Source: Pseudarthrobacter defluvii (GTDB taxonomy: Bacteria > Actinomycetota > Actinomycetes > Actinomycetales > Micrococcaceae). From it: a stretch of DNA of 64,000 nt. A program made the translations under genes and the position numbers. Shown here piece after piece: positions 8,657 through 17,109 of the stretch; within the stretch, counting starts at the first letter, position 1, and each line of letters starts with the position of its first letter. The stretch lies in assembly GCF_030816725.1 (NCBI RefSeq), contig NZ_JAUSYG010000001.1, forward strand, positions 62,001 to 126,000. Reading direction: 5' to 3'. The notes below the pieces were generated by a model. It worked only from the letters and a program-made list of their open reading frames with translations, did no database searches and was not told the origin of the DNA.

Positions 8657-10215
8657 TTGGCGCCACCTGCGTAGTACTCGGCGCCGCGCACGTAACCGCC
8701 GTGTTCGACTCCTTCATCCCGTGGAGGCCTGAGCCCGGCGGCTTTGTCCTGCTCCGTGGCAAGGATCGGCTGAAGATGGGCATACCGCGGGGACCGCACC
8801 CTGCCTGCCAACGCAAGCCGGCAGGCCGCCTCCACCCGTTCGGCCGAATAACGCCGGCAGAGCCGCAACACGGCCAATGCCGCGTCCAAGCCCTGCTCGT
8901 CGACCGGGACGGACTCGAAGATCCGGTTGACCACGGTCACCGCTGCCGGGCCGATCCGTCCGGCCCATTCCCGCGCCCGGGCCGGGTCCCACTGCCGGTA
9001 TTTCTCGCCGGCGGGAAGGTCCGCGTCATTGGTGCGATACTCGTTGGTCGCGCCCTCGGGCAGCAACAGATGGCTGGTCAGCCGTTCGCTGCCCCGGTAG
9101 GCCTGAAGCACCCGATCGGTGATCCTCAGGTCCACCGACGTGCCAACATGGGCGAACGGCACGGAGTAGTAGTTCCTTTCCCAGACCACGTGCCCGTTCC
9201 GGCCCACCCGGCGCCCGTAGGCCCACCTGCTGATCTCGTAGGCGGCCGCCGGCAACCCCGTGAGCAGCGGCTGCTCTTCAGCTGCGAACACGCTGGTCCT
9301 GGACCCTGGCCGTTTCTGGAACGGCTCCGCGTTATAGGCCGCTACCCGGTCGGTGATGGCGGCGCGAAGCTCCAGCAACGAGGTGAATTGCTGCTGGCGC
9401 AGCCCGGCGATGACCCAGGTAGCCACGTGGGCGACCGTGTTCTCCACGCTCGCCTTGTCCTTCGGTGCCCGGATGCGCCCCGGCAGCACCGCCGCTGAAT
9501 AGTGCGCCGCCATCTCCCGGTAAGCGTCGTTGAGCACGACTTCGCCTTCGCGGGGATGCTTGATCACGCCGGTCTTCAGATTGTCCGGCACGATCCGCGG
9601 CACCGAACCGCTAAAGGCCTCGAACATCGCCACATGGGCCCGCAACCAGGTGTCCTGTTTCATGTCCAGGGCGGGTTCAACGAACGCGTACCGGCTAAAC
9701 GGCAGGCAAGCCACAAACAAATACACCGTCCTCGACTTGCCCGTCACCGGATCTGTCAGCTGCATCGTCGGGCCCGACCAGTCCACCTCCACCGTCTGCG
9801 CCGCCTTGTGCCCGACCCGGGACGCCACCCCAGTGACCAGCACATGCCGCTGATAGGTCCTGCAGAACCGGTCATAACCCATCACCGGCTCACCGGCAGC
9901 CGCGCGTGAATCCGCGTACTCGCCATGCAGCAGCTTTAGCGTCACCCCGACCCGGGCCATCTCCCTATGCACCTGATCCCAGTCCGGCTGCGCGAACACA
10001 CTCTGATGCTCACCCCGCCCAGGAAACAGCCGGGCATAGACCTCGCCCTCTGAACTGTCGGCGATATCGTCCCACGCCACACCGGCCGCGTCAGCAGCCT
10101 CCAGCACCGCCGTGATGCTCTTACGGGACATGCCCTGCGACGCAGCGATCGCCCGGCCTGACAGGCCCTCGGCGCGCAGCTGCAACACGAGCTTCGCTCT
10201 GATCTTCCGTACCAT
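8653..10215 (-). CDS. istA: IstA, IS21-family DDE transposase
   Basis: This 520-residue transposase has an N-terminal helix-turn-helix (LSGRAIAASQGMSRKSI), a central RNase H-like integrase core and a C-terminal beta domain. The DDE residues are visible: Asp in TVEVDWSG, Asp in RIVPDNLKTGV and Glu in DKASVENTV. Length is normal for IstA. It is the first gene of the insertion sequence and overlaps istB by four bases. Nothing suggests inactivation. Confidence 0.93.
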   Translation of the reverse strand: MVRKIRAKLVLQLRAEGLSGRAIAASQGMSRKSITAVLEAADAAGVAWDDIADSSEGEVYARLFPGRGEHQSVFAQPDWDQVHREMARVGVTLKLLHGEYADSRAAAGEPVMGYDRFCRTYQRHVLVTGVASRVGHKAAQTVEVDWSGPTMQLTDPVTGKSRTVYLFVACLPFSRYAFVEPALDMKQDTWLRAHVAMFEAFSGSVPRIVPDNLKTGVIKHPREGEVVLNDAYREMAAHYSAAVLPGRIRAPKDKASVENTVAHVATWVIAGLRQQQFTSLLELRAAITDRVAAYNAEPFQKRPGSRTSVFAAEEQPLLTGLPAAAYEISRWAYGRRVGRNGHVVWERNYYSVPFAHVGTSVDLRITDRVLQAYRGSERLTSHLLLPEGATNEYRTNDADLPAGEKYRQWDPARAREWAGRIGPAAVTVVNRIFESVPVDEQGLDAALAVLRLCRRYSAERVEAACRLALAGRVRSPRYAHLQPILATEQDKAAGLRPPRDEGVEHGGYVRGAEYYAGGAK

Positions 10216-10379
10216 TGATGATTACTCCTTCTGCCGTGCGCCCTATACACACGACGGAAGGAGCCTAAATCGGGGTGGCCCCCAAACACGCCACTACCGG
10301 CACCCAGGACCGCTACTGCGCGCTCTGGCCGTTGGCCCCCGAACACACGACGGATGGACCCCAAAAGCGCGGATATTCA

Positions 10380-10386
10380 AACAGAC
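10380..10386. repeat. Target-site duplication of the IS21 element, right copy
   Basis: Second copy of AACAGAC, matching 7790-7796. It lies at the end of the N-terminal coding piece of the interrupted tyrosine recombinase. Confidence 0.88.
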
Positions 10387-10779
10387 CTGAGCAGGGTGCG
10401 TACCGAAGTACTGTTCGCAGACCCGGTCCCAGCCATACTCAGGCGACGCTGCGTAGGCGCAGAACGCCCTCAGCGCTGCCTGGTAGCTCCGGATGGTGGA
10501 CTGCGCGACGTGCTTCACGCTGCGCAGATCCCCGAAGAACTCGTCCACGTGGGCCGGCGTCCACTGCCATGGATACTCATTCGTGAACTCCTGGAACCGC
10601 GTCACCAGCCGTTCCCGGCCCTCGATGGTGCCAAACGACAGGTTCCGGCTCAACTGCTGGTTGCGCCAGCCGGTAAGCATCTGGGTGAACACGTGGTCCT
10701 CGGGGTGAAGGTAACGCACAGCGCCGAAGTCGAGCACCCGTCCCGCTGAATCGACCGCCACGAAAACCTCCCGATACAT
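10387..10779 (-). pseudogene. N-terminal part of the tyrosine recombinase interrupted by IS21
   Basis: About 130 residues from MYREVFVAVDSAGR to GTHPAQ form the core-binding domain of a site-specific recombinase. The block ERLVTRFQEF and the helix QSTIRSYQAALRAFCAY are typical of the SAM-like DNA-binding fold of integrases. The frame continues into the insertion and is cut off there. Joined across the IS it meets the catalytic piece at 7074-7796 in the same frame. I chose the ATG at 10779 over one at 10851 because the intervening 24 residues look non-coding; no clear ribosome binding site decides it. Confidence 0.8.
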
Positions 10780-11025
10780 TGCATTGGATGCAAGAATCAT
10801 GCAATTAATGCAGAACCGGCGCAAATCTGCGGATCCGAGGGCCATTTCCAACTTGATGCACTCCAGCTTACGAAGGCCGCTTGGTGGACTTACCAGGGGC
10901 CCGACCGGCCGACTGCACGGTGTTTCCGCAAGTCACAGGCACTTTTCTGGTTCAAGTCGCGGGATGCCGCTTGGCAATGGGCGGAGGAGGGGTGATCGTG
11001 CATCGGATGCAATAATCACTATTCA

Positions 11026-11053
11026 GCTTGACATAAGGTCAATTATCGGCGTG
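11026..11053 (-). other. dif-like site (left copy)
   Basis: On the minus strand this 28-bp stretch contains CCGATAAT, a short central region and TTATGTCAAGC. It matches the actinobacterial dif consensus, as I remember it, in about 22 of 28 positions, including nearly all of both XerC and XerD arms. A related site in the same orientation lies at 17655-17682. The site is about 250 bases upstream of the tyrosine recombinase operon, so it could instead be that system's own recombination site. It also contains the palindrome TTGACATAAGGTCAA, which could serve as an operator. Confidence 0.5.
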
Positions 11054-11113
11054 CTAGGGCTTACGAGGGAGTGCCTGCTAAGGGACTGCTCGTGTTTTCG
11101 CGGCGCACCCATT

Positions 11114-11154
11114 AAATTTTGAAGGCTCACCGCCTAGGTGAGCCTTCAAAATTT
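11114..11154. terminator. Bidirectional hairpin terminator
   Basis: A perfect 18-bp inverted repeat with a five-base loop (GCCTA). The arm begins AAATTTTGAAGGCTCACC, so A- and T-runs lie at the stem base in both directions. It follows the end of the minus-strand gene at 11166 by about a dozen bases. The interval 10780-11113 before it holds no gene, only the dif-like site. Confidence 0.85.
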
Positions 11155-11165
11155 CAAAAAGTGAG

Positions 11166-11402
11166 CTAACGTCGTCTCCGTGATGCCCACCGGACCTGAC
11201 GGACCTCGTCTAGTAGGTCAGCGATGGCAGACTCGAAAACGGCGTCATCGGTGTGGGACAGTTTCTTCGACCCAAAAACTGATTCCCCTCCCGAACTGAT
11301 TTCGATGTCCGAGTCAGAGCTGAGGTCTGAAAGCCGTGTTTGTCCTATAACAACGCTGGGCCTCGTTGAACCGGTTCTTCGATGCTCGTGAATCAAGCTC
11401 AT
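11166..11402 (-). CDS. Small Ser/Asp-rich protein paired with the membrane protein
   Basis: This 78-residue protein is of unrecognised family. The middle is rich in Ser, Asp and Glu (SDLSSDSDIEISSGGES), and the C terminus has a short amphipathic helix (DAVFESAIADLLDEVRQVRW) ending in a run of Arg. It has no signal peptide or membrane segment. Its ATG overlaps the stop of the upstream membrane-protein gene (ATGA), so the two are probably made together and may work together. A strong terminator follows. Confidence 0.6.
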   Translation of the reverse strand: MSLIHEHRRTGSTRPSVVIGQTRLSDLSSDSDIEISSGGESVFGSKKLSHTDDAVFESAIADLLDEVRQVRWASRRRR

Positions 11403-12760
11403 TTGAGCCTCCCTTCGATGCTGGAAGAATAGTCTGGACCTACGACTTTCTTGTAGCTAGAAAACACTATTGAAGCATGGATTGCCATCCATGCGGTGGC
11501 GCCATAGATGATGAACCACGAACCCCACCATATCCAGGGAGAGACGGGTACAGCAGCCAGGACCGCCATAGTCAGCAAGATGCCTCCGCTGGCCAGAAGT
11601 ATGCCGCGCAGTGGCGCAAGAAGACGAGCGACGAGTTCGTGCTCCGGTTCCTTGCTCATCCATGATAACAAGAGCGCCGGAGTGACAAGGATGATCGAGG
11701 CTGCAGGCGAGGGAATCAGGGCCTCGGGGCGGAGTACTTCGTTGTTCCATATTCGAACTGGAATTGTAGCCAGAACGATGAAGGTAGTTATGACGGCAGC
11801 CCACTTAGAAAAGGAGAAGACCCCTTGCCTCGCTGGAGCGGCTGCCACCCAAGCATCCGCAGTGTGAAATACGGACTTAGGCGCCAAGACCTCGTGGGCC
11901 GTTCGAGTCGGACTAGTGACAGAATGCCCAGACGATTGGATGGCCAGTAGCTTCCGATCAAAGGCCACGAAGTCGATCGACTGAATACACAAACCCTTCG
12001 GGACCTCGAACTCAACGTGCTGGCTTGCTGCGAACCCATAGTCAGGGATCGAGAGCTTGAAACGAATCTGTTGCGGTCCCCGATCTTCCAACTCCGGAAG
12101 GTCTTCATCGAGGGAGTACTTCAACGTCGTCCGAGTACCAACCAAGTCGGCATCAAGTTCGACCAAGAAGAGGTAATTCTTAGCCAATCGAGCCACAAGC
12201 ATGTCCAGCAGTAAGAGTCTTCGTTTGTGGCTCTCGGTGAAATTTCGGCTGTCTAGCGACGATGCTTTCCAGTCTTCATATGCGTCCACTTTGGTTGAGG
12301 AATCAGCAGCATCAGACTCCACTACAGCAGCGAAAACCGTGCCGTCGTCGGGTTCATTCGCGGAGGAGAGGCGCGGCAAGTTGCGCGCAGCGTCATGCAA
12401 CATTTTGATAGCCAACCTAGAATTGTCCACCCGACCAAGTACGGCGACGCCTTTGCCGTCGTGCTTTGCATCCAAGCGTTGCTTAGCGCCCTTTACCAGC
12501 ATCCCGAGCGGCACTACGACTCTATTCTTGGAGCTGGCGGGTATGGCCATGTCTTCTGGAACCGTTATGTCTACGGACGTACTCTGTCGAGTCGTACCTT
12601 CAGCGTCGAGGCGGAGGGCAGTGACGCGACGGTGCACCCACTTCCTCGAAGTTGCCAAGAGTGCAAGTAGCTGCAGGCCCGAAAGGTCATCAGTTGCCGC
12701 TTGGTTAGAAATGCCAGGGACCCTTACCCGCCCCATCCACTTAGGGATCCGCTTAGCCAT
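11399..12760 (-). CDS. Unknown protein with a soluble N-terminal half and four C-terminal transmembrane segments
   Basis: I do not recognise this 453-residue protein. The first 300 residues are soluble, with a mixed N-terminal region and a probable beta-rich domain (QIRFKLSIPDYGFAASQHVEFEVP). Four hydrophobic segments follow near the C terminus, around WAAVITTFIVLATIPV, ASIILVTPALLLSW, GILLASGGILLTMAVLAAV and WFIIYGATAWMAIHASIV. I chose ATG at 12760, with a GGAAGG about ten bases upstream; a GTG at 12793 would add 11 residues. It is co-transcribed with the small gene at 11166. Codon use is poorer in G/C third positions than in core genes. Its position next to a resolvase fragment and a SIR2-STAND gene suggests a passenger, possibly defence-related, but that is only context. 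Confidence 0.6.
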   Translation of the reverse strand: MAKRIPKWMGRVRVPGISNQAATDDLSGLQLLALLATSRKWVHRRVTALRLDAEGTTRQSTSVDITVPEDMAIPASSKNRVVVPLGMLVKGAKQRLDAKHDGKGVAVLGRVDNSRLAIKMLHDAARNLPRLSSANEPDDGTVFAAVVESDAADSSTKVDAYEDWKASSLDSRNFTESHKRRLLLLDMLVARLAKNYLFLVELDADLVGTRTTLKYSLDEDLPELEDRGPQQIRFKLSIPDYGFAASQHVEFEVPKGLCIQSIDFVAFDRKLLAIQSSGHSVTSPTRTAHEVLAPKSVFHTADAWVAAAPARQGVFSFSKWAAVITTFIVLATIPVRIWNNEVLRPEALIPSPAASIILVTPALLLSWMSKEPEHELVARLLAPLRGILLASGGILLTMAVLAAVPVSPWIWWGSWFIIYGATAWMAIHASIVFSSYKKVVGPDYSSSIEGRLK

Positions 12761-12886
12761 CCGTCCAGCCTTCCACAACTTACGGTTTGACACTAAAGGG
12801 TTACTTGAAGTTCGAGGTGTGGCTGCAAGCGGGCACGTGCAGATGAATCCTCCAATTGCATCCCCGTTTCACGTTTCTGTGTGCAA

Positions 12887-13024
12887 GAGAATCCTCACGC
12901 CGGAACGTGCGGCCGAACTGGTCCATGGCGCCGGCAGCGGTGTCTCTAAAGTTGCCCTCGTCCGTGATTAAGGCATCAGCCGGGAAACGGTCTACCAAGA
13001 CGTGCGTCGGGCCATGTTGGAGTG
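12887..13024 (+). pseudogene. C-terminal fragment of a serine resolvase with an in-frame stop
   Basis: In one plus-strand frame the segment reads ILTPERAAELVHGAGSGV, then KVALVRD, a TAA stop, then GISRETVYQDVRRAMLE and TGA. It matches the last 45 residues of the resolvase at 588-1172, and the stop replaces the Tyr codon of RDYGIS. The catalytic domain is missing. Sequence differences show that it is not a recent copy of the intact gene. It separates the membrane-protein module from the SIR2 gene. Confidence 0.75.
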
Positions 13025-13279
13025 ACCTTCTCCTCCCTTGGGCTGCACGATGGCACCAGGAGAAAACTGGGCCAGCTTTACAGAATCTTCATTATCGGCG
13101 TTTCCAAATGGCCGGGGAGCGGTGCTCAAGAGACTGTAAGTGGACGTGCGCCTACTGTAGAAAGCCACGACCACAGTGACGATCGTCCTCCTGCCCAGAG
13201 CGCCCCGACTACGGACTGTTAGAGGCTCTGCACGTCGTGTATTTGTAAGGGCACACCAGTTGGACAATCAATAACTAAA

Positions 13280-16200
13280 CTATTCCAGCATCGGTCTTGC
13301 CTTGGATGCTCGCATGGCCCGCTGTTGAGATTTTTTAGATTTGAGCACTTGCTCAATCCTGGCCACACTGACCTTCCGATGAGATTCGTCCCTGAATCTA
13401 TAACTGGCCACTGACAATTCCGCAATATAGCGAGCCAAAGCATTCTCATCGGCAGCGGGCATTGACGCCTCAAAGAATTGATACGAACAAAAGTCGTGAA
13501 AGAACCCGGCAATGACCTCAAGCGTAACGTGCTCTTCGGTGATGCCGCTAAGCTTGCTCGCCCAACCTTCTTCATGGATGTCAAGAACCATGAAAGCTGC
13601 AGAAATAGCGCCTTCTCCATCAGTTGCAAAGGCTTTATCATCAATAGCTTTATCCAGCGCCTTTAATAGCTTCCTCGAAGAGAGAGAGGCCGAAATCCCC
13701 GACATGGTGAAGATGGCCGGGAACATCTCCGCTGCACGATCGATGAACTCCTGCCGCCGATCCTCCTGGATCTCCAAAGCGTGAGCAGTTGTTTCGGCTA
13801 CCTTCCGTAGGGCCTCGGTGAGATCGGGGTCATCAGAGAACATCGCAAAGAAGCGGCCCCAACCGGTTAGAACCTTCCGAAGAAGCCGGGACTTAAGAGC
13901 CGGGTCTGGGACCTGGTCACAGTCGCGTAGAACTGTAGAAACAACGTCTACAACAATTGAGTACCTGTACGCTGCGGGAAGATTTTCGGGTACTGTCAGC
14001 GGGAAGGCTTCTGCTTCCTGGTAGGGCACAAGGTGGTCTTCGGGAAGCTGCACATCGTCGTCCTCCGAGACCGTGTCGTCGTCCGGGTCGTCGTCTCCGT
14101 ACTCAGCGAGCTCATACTCATCATCAAAATCCTCGGGTGCTTCGACAAGTTCCACTTTGCGAAGCGGACTTCTTTCTTCGGCGAGGATGTGGGATGCCTC
14201 CAGGTAGGCTTCCATTCGTACCAGCAGGTCGGTGTCTTGCCTCTTCAGCGAGGCATAGTGCCGAATAATCGGTGCAAAAAGCGTTGGATCCGTGAGAATT
14301 GTCTGACGGAATTCGGCATCTTCAGCAGCTGCCTTGGCGGCAAAGAGATATAGATAGCTGTGATGGCTGAATCGAACAAGATTCCGGTCGGATCTGAGGA
14401 CGCGTTGAGCACGGAAGTATTCAAGAATTTCTAAGGCAGACTCGGAAATATCGCGTTTTTCAAAATAAGTCTCCACCCTGGACGTCACTACCGATCCGGG
14501 AAGCGAACCGGCCCTTTGCTCAACGAACAACATTGCCAAATCTGCCAATACTGCTTCGCGAAGACCCGAGTCAATCGACCAGCGCGCATCTTCATCCACG
14601 TTGCCGCGGCCCAAGAGCTGGCTCAGGTACTGGTCCAAGAGGGTGGTGGGAGAACTGTTCGCCGCTATGGAGGTTCCCGCAAGAAGTATCGAAGCTAGAA
14701 GAGAGACGATGAATGGTGTTCTCGGAAGGTTTTGCTGATTCAGCACAGACATCACTCGGGTAGCGACGGACTCTGGCCGAACTGGCGTAGCCAAGCGGAC
14801 AAGCTTGACTACATCCTGCGTGTTGAAGGGACCGACGTACCGTACCTCCGGCGTGAGGTTAGCTGCGAGTAGCCTCTCCACTAGTTCGGCTTCATTTTCT
14901 GTCCGGCAGCCTATGAACACTTGGCGAAGGTTCAGACTAAGCAGATCCGCGATCATCTGGTCACAAAGGCGTCCAGCGTAAGGAGTTACGTTGTCGATGG
15001 CAATGACCGAATCTGGTACGTCATTTCTGTTGGCCGGAAGAATGCCAAGGGATCTTCCTTCGGCCCTAAGTTGAACTAGCAAGGGCTTGCCGCCTTTGGT
15101 GAACCTGTTGAAGTCAACGAGGATTGGCGGCTTTCCAGAGGCCGCTGCTGCCTCCGACAGGATCCATTGGAGGGCGGTAGTTAGGCCTGAGTTTTCGTCT
15201 CCTACAATCACTGTCACCCCGTTATATCGACTGATCTCATGAGGATCAGAACGGGTGACCTTCTTCTGGTCGCTCATCTGTTCTGCCGCTTGTATACGGT
15301 CGCTTGCAACCGGGAAAAGAACGGGCGGGATCAATAGTTCGTCCACTCTCCTGGCATCTCGATCAGGAGTGTTTTCGCAAACTATGGATTGCATTCTGAC
15401 CCGGTCAGCTAAGGCATCAACCGCCAGCTGCACGGGGCTAAGCAAAAGTCCCGTTTCTGACAGAACTACATGATTTTCCGGGCGAGGGGACAACGAGCCC
15501 AAGAACGCCGGAAAATCTGAGTACTGCTCCCCGTAAACGACGGGCCGGATGTGATCCGAACGGTGCTCTGCTTGGAGAGCCTCGAGCTCAGAAGTTCTGC
15601 AAAGCCGGAAATGCTGGAGATCGGAATTTTTGAAGGTCGATCGATGCCATTCGATCAATCGGCTGAAGTTTGGATCAGTTAATCCGGAGCCTACGCCGAC
15701 ATAAACGATAGATTTCAAGGCAGAAGCAGCCCTTTGAAGCTCTTGGGCACTACTGCTGCTGAGCAGACGAGTGTAGTCAGCATGACTGAAAACTATGGAA
15801 TCTGGTTCTTCCCAGTATCCGTGAAGGTGGCCGATCTTAGTCGAATTATTGGCGAGCATCTTTTGGATTTCCGCACTATTTTCCCACGTGACAGTTTCCC
15901 GACCGGTAGCTCGCTCTATCAAGGAATCGTAGTTGGTCGTCAGAATAGGACTTCCAACACTCGTCAGAGCACGGGGCCAGCTGTCATCGACTAGCGGTAG
16001 TTTACCGATAGTCTCTGACAGCCAGTTGTTTGGTGCCATTCCGCCAGCTTCTGCAATTTTATGTTGTATGAGTCCGGCAACTGATATCAAGGCATCCGTG
16101 TCGTTGTTGTTATCGGCATACTCGAAGGTTGAGTTAATCATGCTGTACCACGCGTCCGGTGCCATCTGTCGAGCTCGCATGTAGCTCAGACTTTCAGCTA

Positions 16201-16351
16201 TAAACCCGTTCCAACTTGCACAGGTAGCCCGGTCGGCAGCAGAAATAGACAAGCCGGTCCCTACTATGAAAATGCAGCGGCCTTTGGCGATTGCCTCTTG
16301 TAACTCTTCCAAACCGGGTCCTTCGCTTCTCCATTGCCAGCCAAATAGCAT
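13280..16351 (-). CDS. SIR2-STAND-type protein, candidate anti-phage NADase
   Basis: This 1023-residue protein has an N-terminal SIR2 domain (about 1-290): IFIVGTGLSIS at 27-37, TTNYD at 138-142, HLHGY with the expected catalytic His177, and YVGVGSGLTDPNFSRLI. A P-loop-NTPase-like region begins near 375-395, where VIVGDENSGLTTAL aligns with a Walker A motif but has Leu in place of the invariant Lys. An AVIDN-like Walker B equivalent reads VIAIDNV. A long helical C-terminal half follows, interrupted by an acidic stretch near 737-770 (EYGDDDPDDDTVSEDDD). SIR2-STAND proteins sense phage components and deplete NAD. The architecture fits, but phage defence here is inference. It is a single gene with AT-richer composition and an IS5 element about 180 bases upstream, which could affect its promoter. 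Confidence 0.8.
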   Translation of the reverse strand: MLFGWQWRSEGPGLEELQEAIAKGRCIFIVGTGLSISAADRATCASWNGFIAESLSYMRARQMAPDAWYSMINSTFEYADNNNDTDALISVAGLIQHKIAEAGGMAPNNWLSETIGKLPLVDDSWPRALTSVGSPILTTNYDSLIERATGRETVTWENSAEIQKMLANNSTKIGHLHGYWEEPDSIVFSHADYTRLLSSSSAQELQRAASALKSIVYVGVGSGLTDPNFSRLIEWHRSTFKNSDLQHFRLCRTSELEALQAEHRSDHIRPVVYGEQYSDFPAFLGSLSPRPENHVVLSETGLLLSPVQLAVDALADRVRMQSIVCENTPDRDARRVDELLIPPVLFPVASDRIQAAEQMSDQKKVTRSDPHEISRYNGVTVIVGDENSGLTTALQWILSEAAAASGKPPILVDFNRFTKGGKPLLVQLRAEGRSLGILPANRNDVPDSVIAIDNVTPYAGRLCDQMIADLLSLNLRQVFIGCRTENEAELVERLLAANLTPEVRYVGPFNTQDVVKLVRLATPVRPESVATRVMSVLNQQNLPRTPFIVSLLASILLAGTSIAANSSPTTLLDQYLSQLLGRGNVDEDARWSIDSGLREAVLADLAMLFVEQRAGSLPGSVVTSRVETYFEKRDISESALEILEYFRAQRVLRSDRNLVRFSHHSYLYLFAAKAAAEDAEFRQTILTDPTLFAPIIRHYASLKRQDTDLLVRMEAYLEASHILAEERSPLRKVELVEAPEDFDDEYELAEYGDDDPDDDTVSEDDDVQLPEDHLVPYQEAEAFPLTVPENLPAAYRYSIVVDVVSTVLRDCDQVPDPALKSRLLRKVLTGWGRFFAMFSDDPDLTEALRKVAETTAHALEIQEDRRQEFIDRAAEMFPAIFTMSGISASLSSRKLLKALDKAIDDKAFATDGEGAISAAFMVLDIHEEGWASKLSGITEEHVTLEVIAGFFHDFCSYQFFEASMPAADENALARYIAELSVASYRFRDESHRKVSVARIEQVLKSKKSQQRAMRASKARPMLE

Positions 16352-16524
16352 GGCAACCTCCAGCCCCTATTGTTGCAGCGAAAGGCGGAGGCTTTGACTT
16401 TCAAGGACTCGTGTCTTGGATGCTGTTTCTCTGGTGCACCCATCAGACGGAGGACACCGTTGATCTAAGTCCCAACCTGTTCCGGTTTCTAGTCCCGACG
16501 GCTAACGTTAGCGTGCTAGGTTCG

Positions 16525-17109
16525 CTAGGGCGTGTCTCCTAAAGCTGTCAGCCAGATGCTGATCGCGCGGAGGACTGCTCCGCCGCGGTAGGTGAGGGCC
16601 AGTTTGTCGTAGCGGGTCGCCAGGGCCCGCCACTGCTTGAAGATGTTGAAGTTGCGTTCGACGACGTTGCGGCCTTTGTAGTCCTCCTTGTCGAAGGCCG
16701 GGGGTCGGCCGCCGGTGGATCCGCGTCGTTTCCGGTGGCCGATCTGGTCGGATGGTTGCGGGATAACAGCGGCGATGCCGCGGTCGCGAAGGTGGGTCCT
16801 GATCGCTCTGGACGAGTATGCCTTGTCACCGCGAACACGGTCCGGGCGGGTGCGCGGCCTGCCCGGACCCGTCCGGTTGATCTTCAACTGGTTCATCAAA
16901 TGAGTGAACATGGGCGCATCCCCGCCCTGGCCGGGGGCAACGAGCAGCACCAGGGGTCTGCCTTTACCATCGACCAAGGCGTGGATCTTGGTGCTTAATC
17001 CGCCGCGGGAACGCCCAATCGCGTGATCGGTGGGCTCAGCAAACAGATTCATGTAATTCGAGCAGGCCCCCTGTGGTGCGCGGAAGGTTGGTGCCGTGCT
17101 GGTGGGCAC
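16525..17109 (-). CDS. IS5-family transposase, downstream frame (OrfB)
   Basis: This frame carries the catalytic core of the transposase: the block GLSTKIHALVDGKGRPL, Asp in VRGDKAYSS, and Glu in GRNVVERNFNIFKQWRALATRYDK. Real homology starts around residue 20 (NLFAEPTDHAIGRSRGG). The preceding residues overlap the upstream frame, and the full enzyme is expected from a programmed frameshift near 17050-17090. The stop codon TAG is completed by the flanking target sequence, with CTA at 16525-16527 read on the minus strand. Confidence 0.85.
   Translation of the reverse strand: MPTSTAPTFRAPQGACSNYMNLFAEPTDHAIGRSRGGLSTKIHALVDGKGRPLVLLVAPGQGGDAPMFTHLMNQLKINRTGPGRPRTRPDRVRGDKAYSSRAIRTHLRDRGIAAVIPQPSDQIGHRKRRGSTGGRPPAFDKEDYKGRNVVERNFNIFKQWRALATRYDKLALTYRGGAVLRAISIWLTALGDTP

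Larger units (their letters stand above)
7797..10379 (-). mobile_element. IS21-family insertion sequence with istA-istB
   Basis: The element is about 2.58 kb, starts TG and ends CA as IS21 members do, and carries istA followed by overlapping istB on the minus strand. Sub-terminal repeats of a GGGGGCCA core lie at both ends, three or more on the left (about 7835-7890) and three variants in inverse orientation on the right (about 10275-10365). They are typical of multiple transposase-binding sites. The flanking seven or eight bases are duplicated. The insertion splits a tyrosine recombinase gene. Both genes and both ends look intact, so it may still move. Confidence 0.92.
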
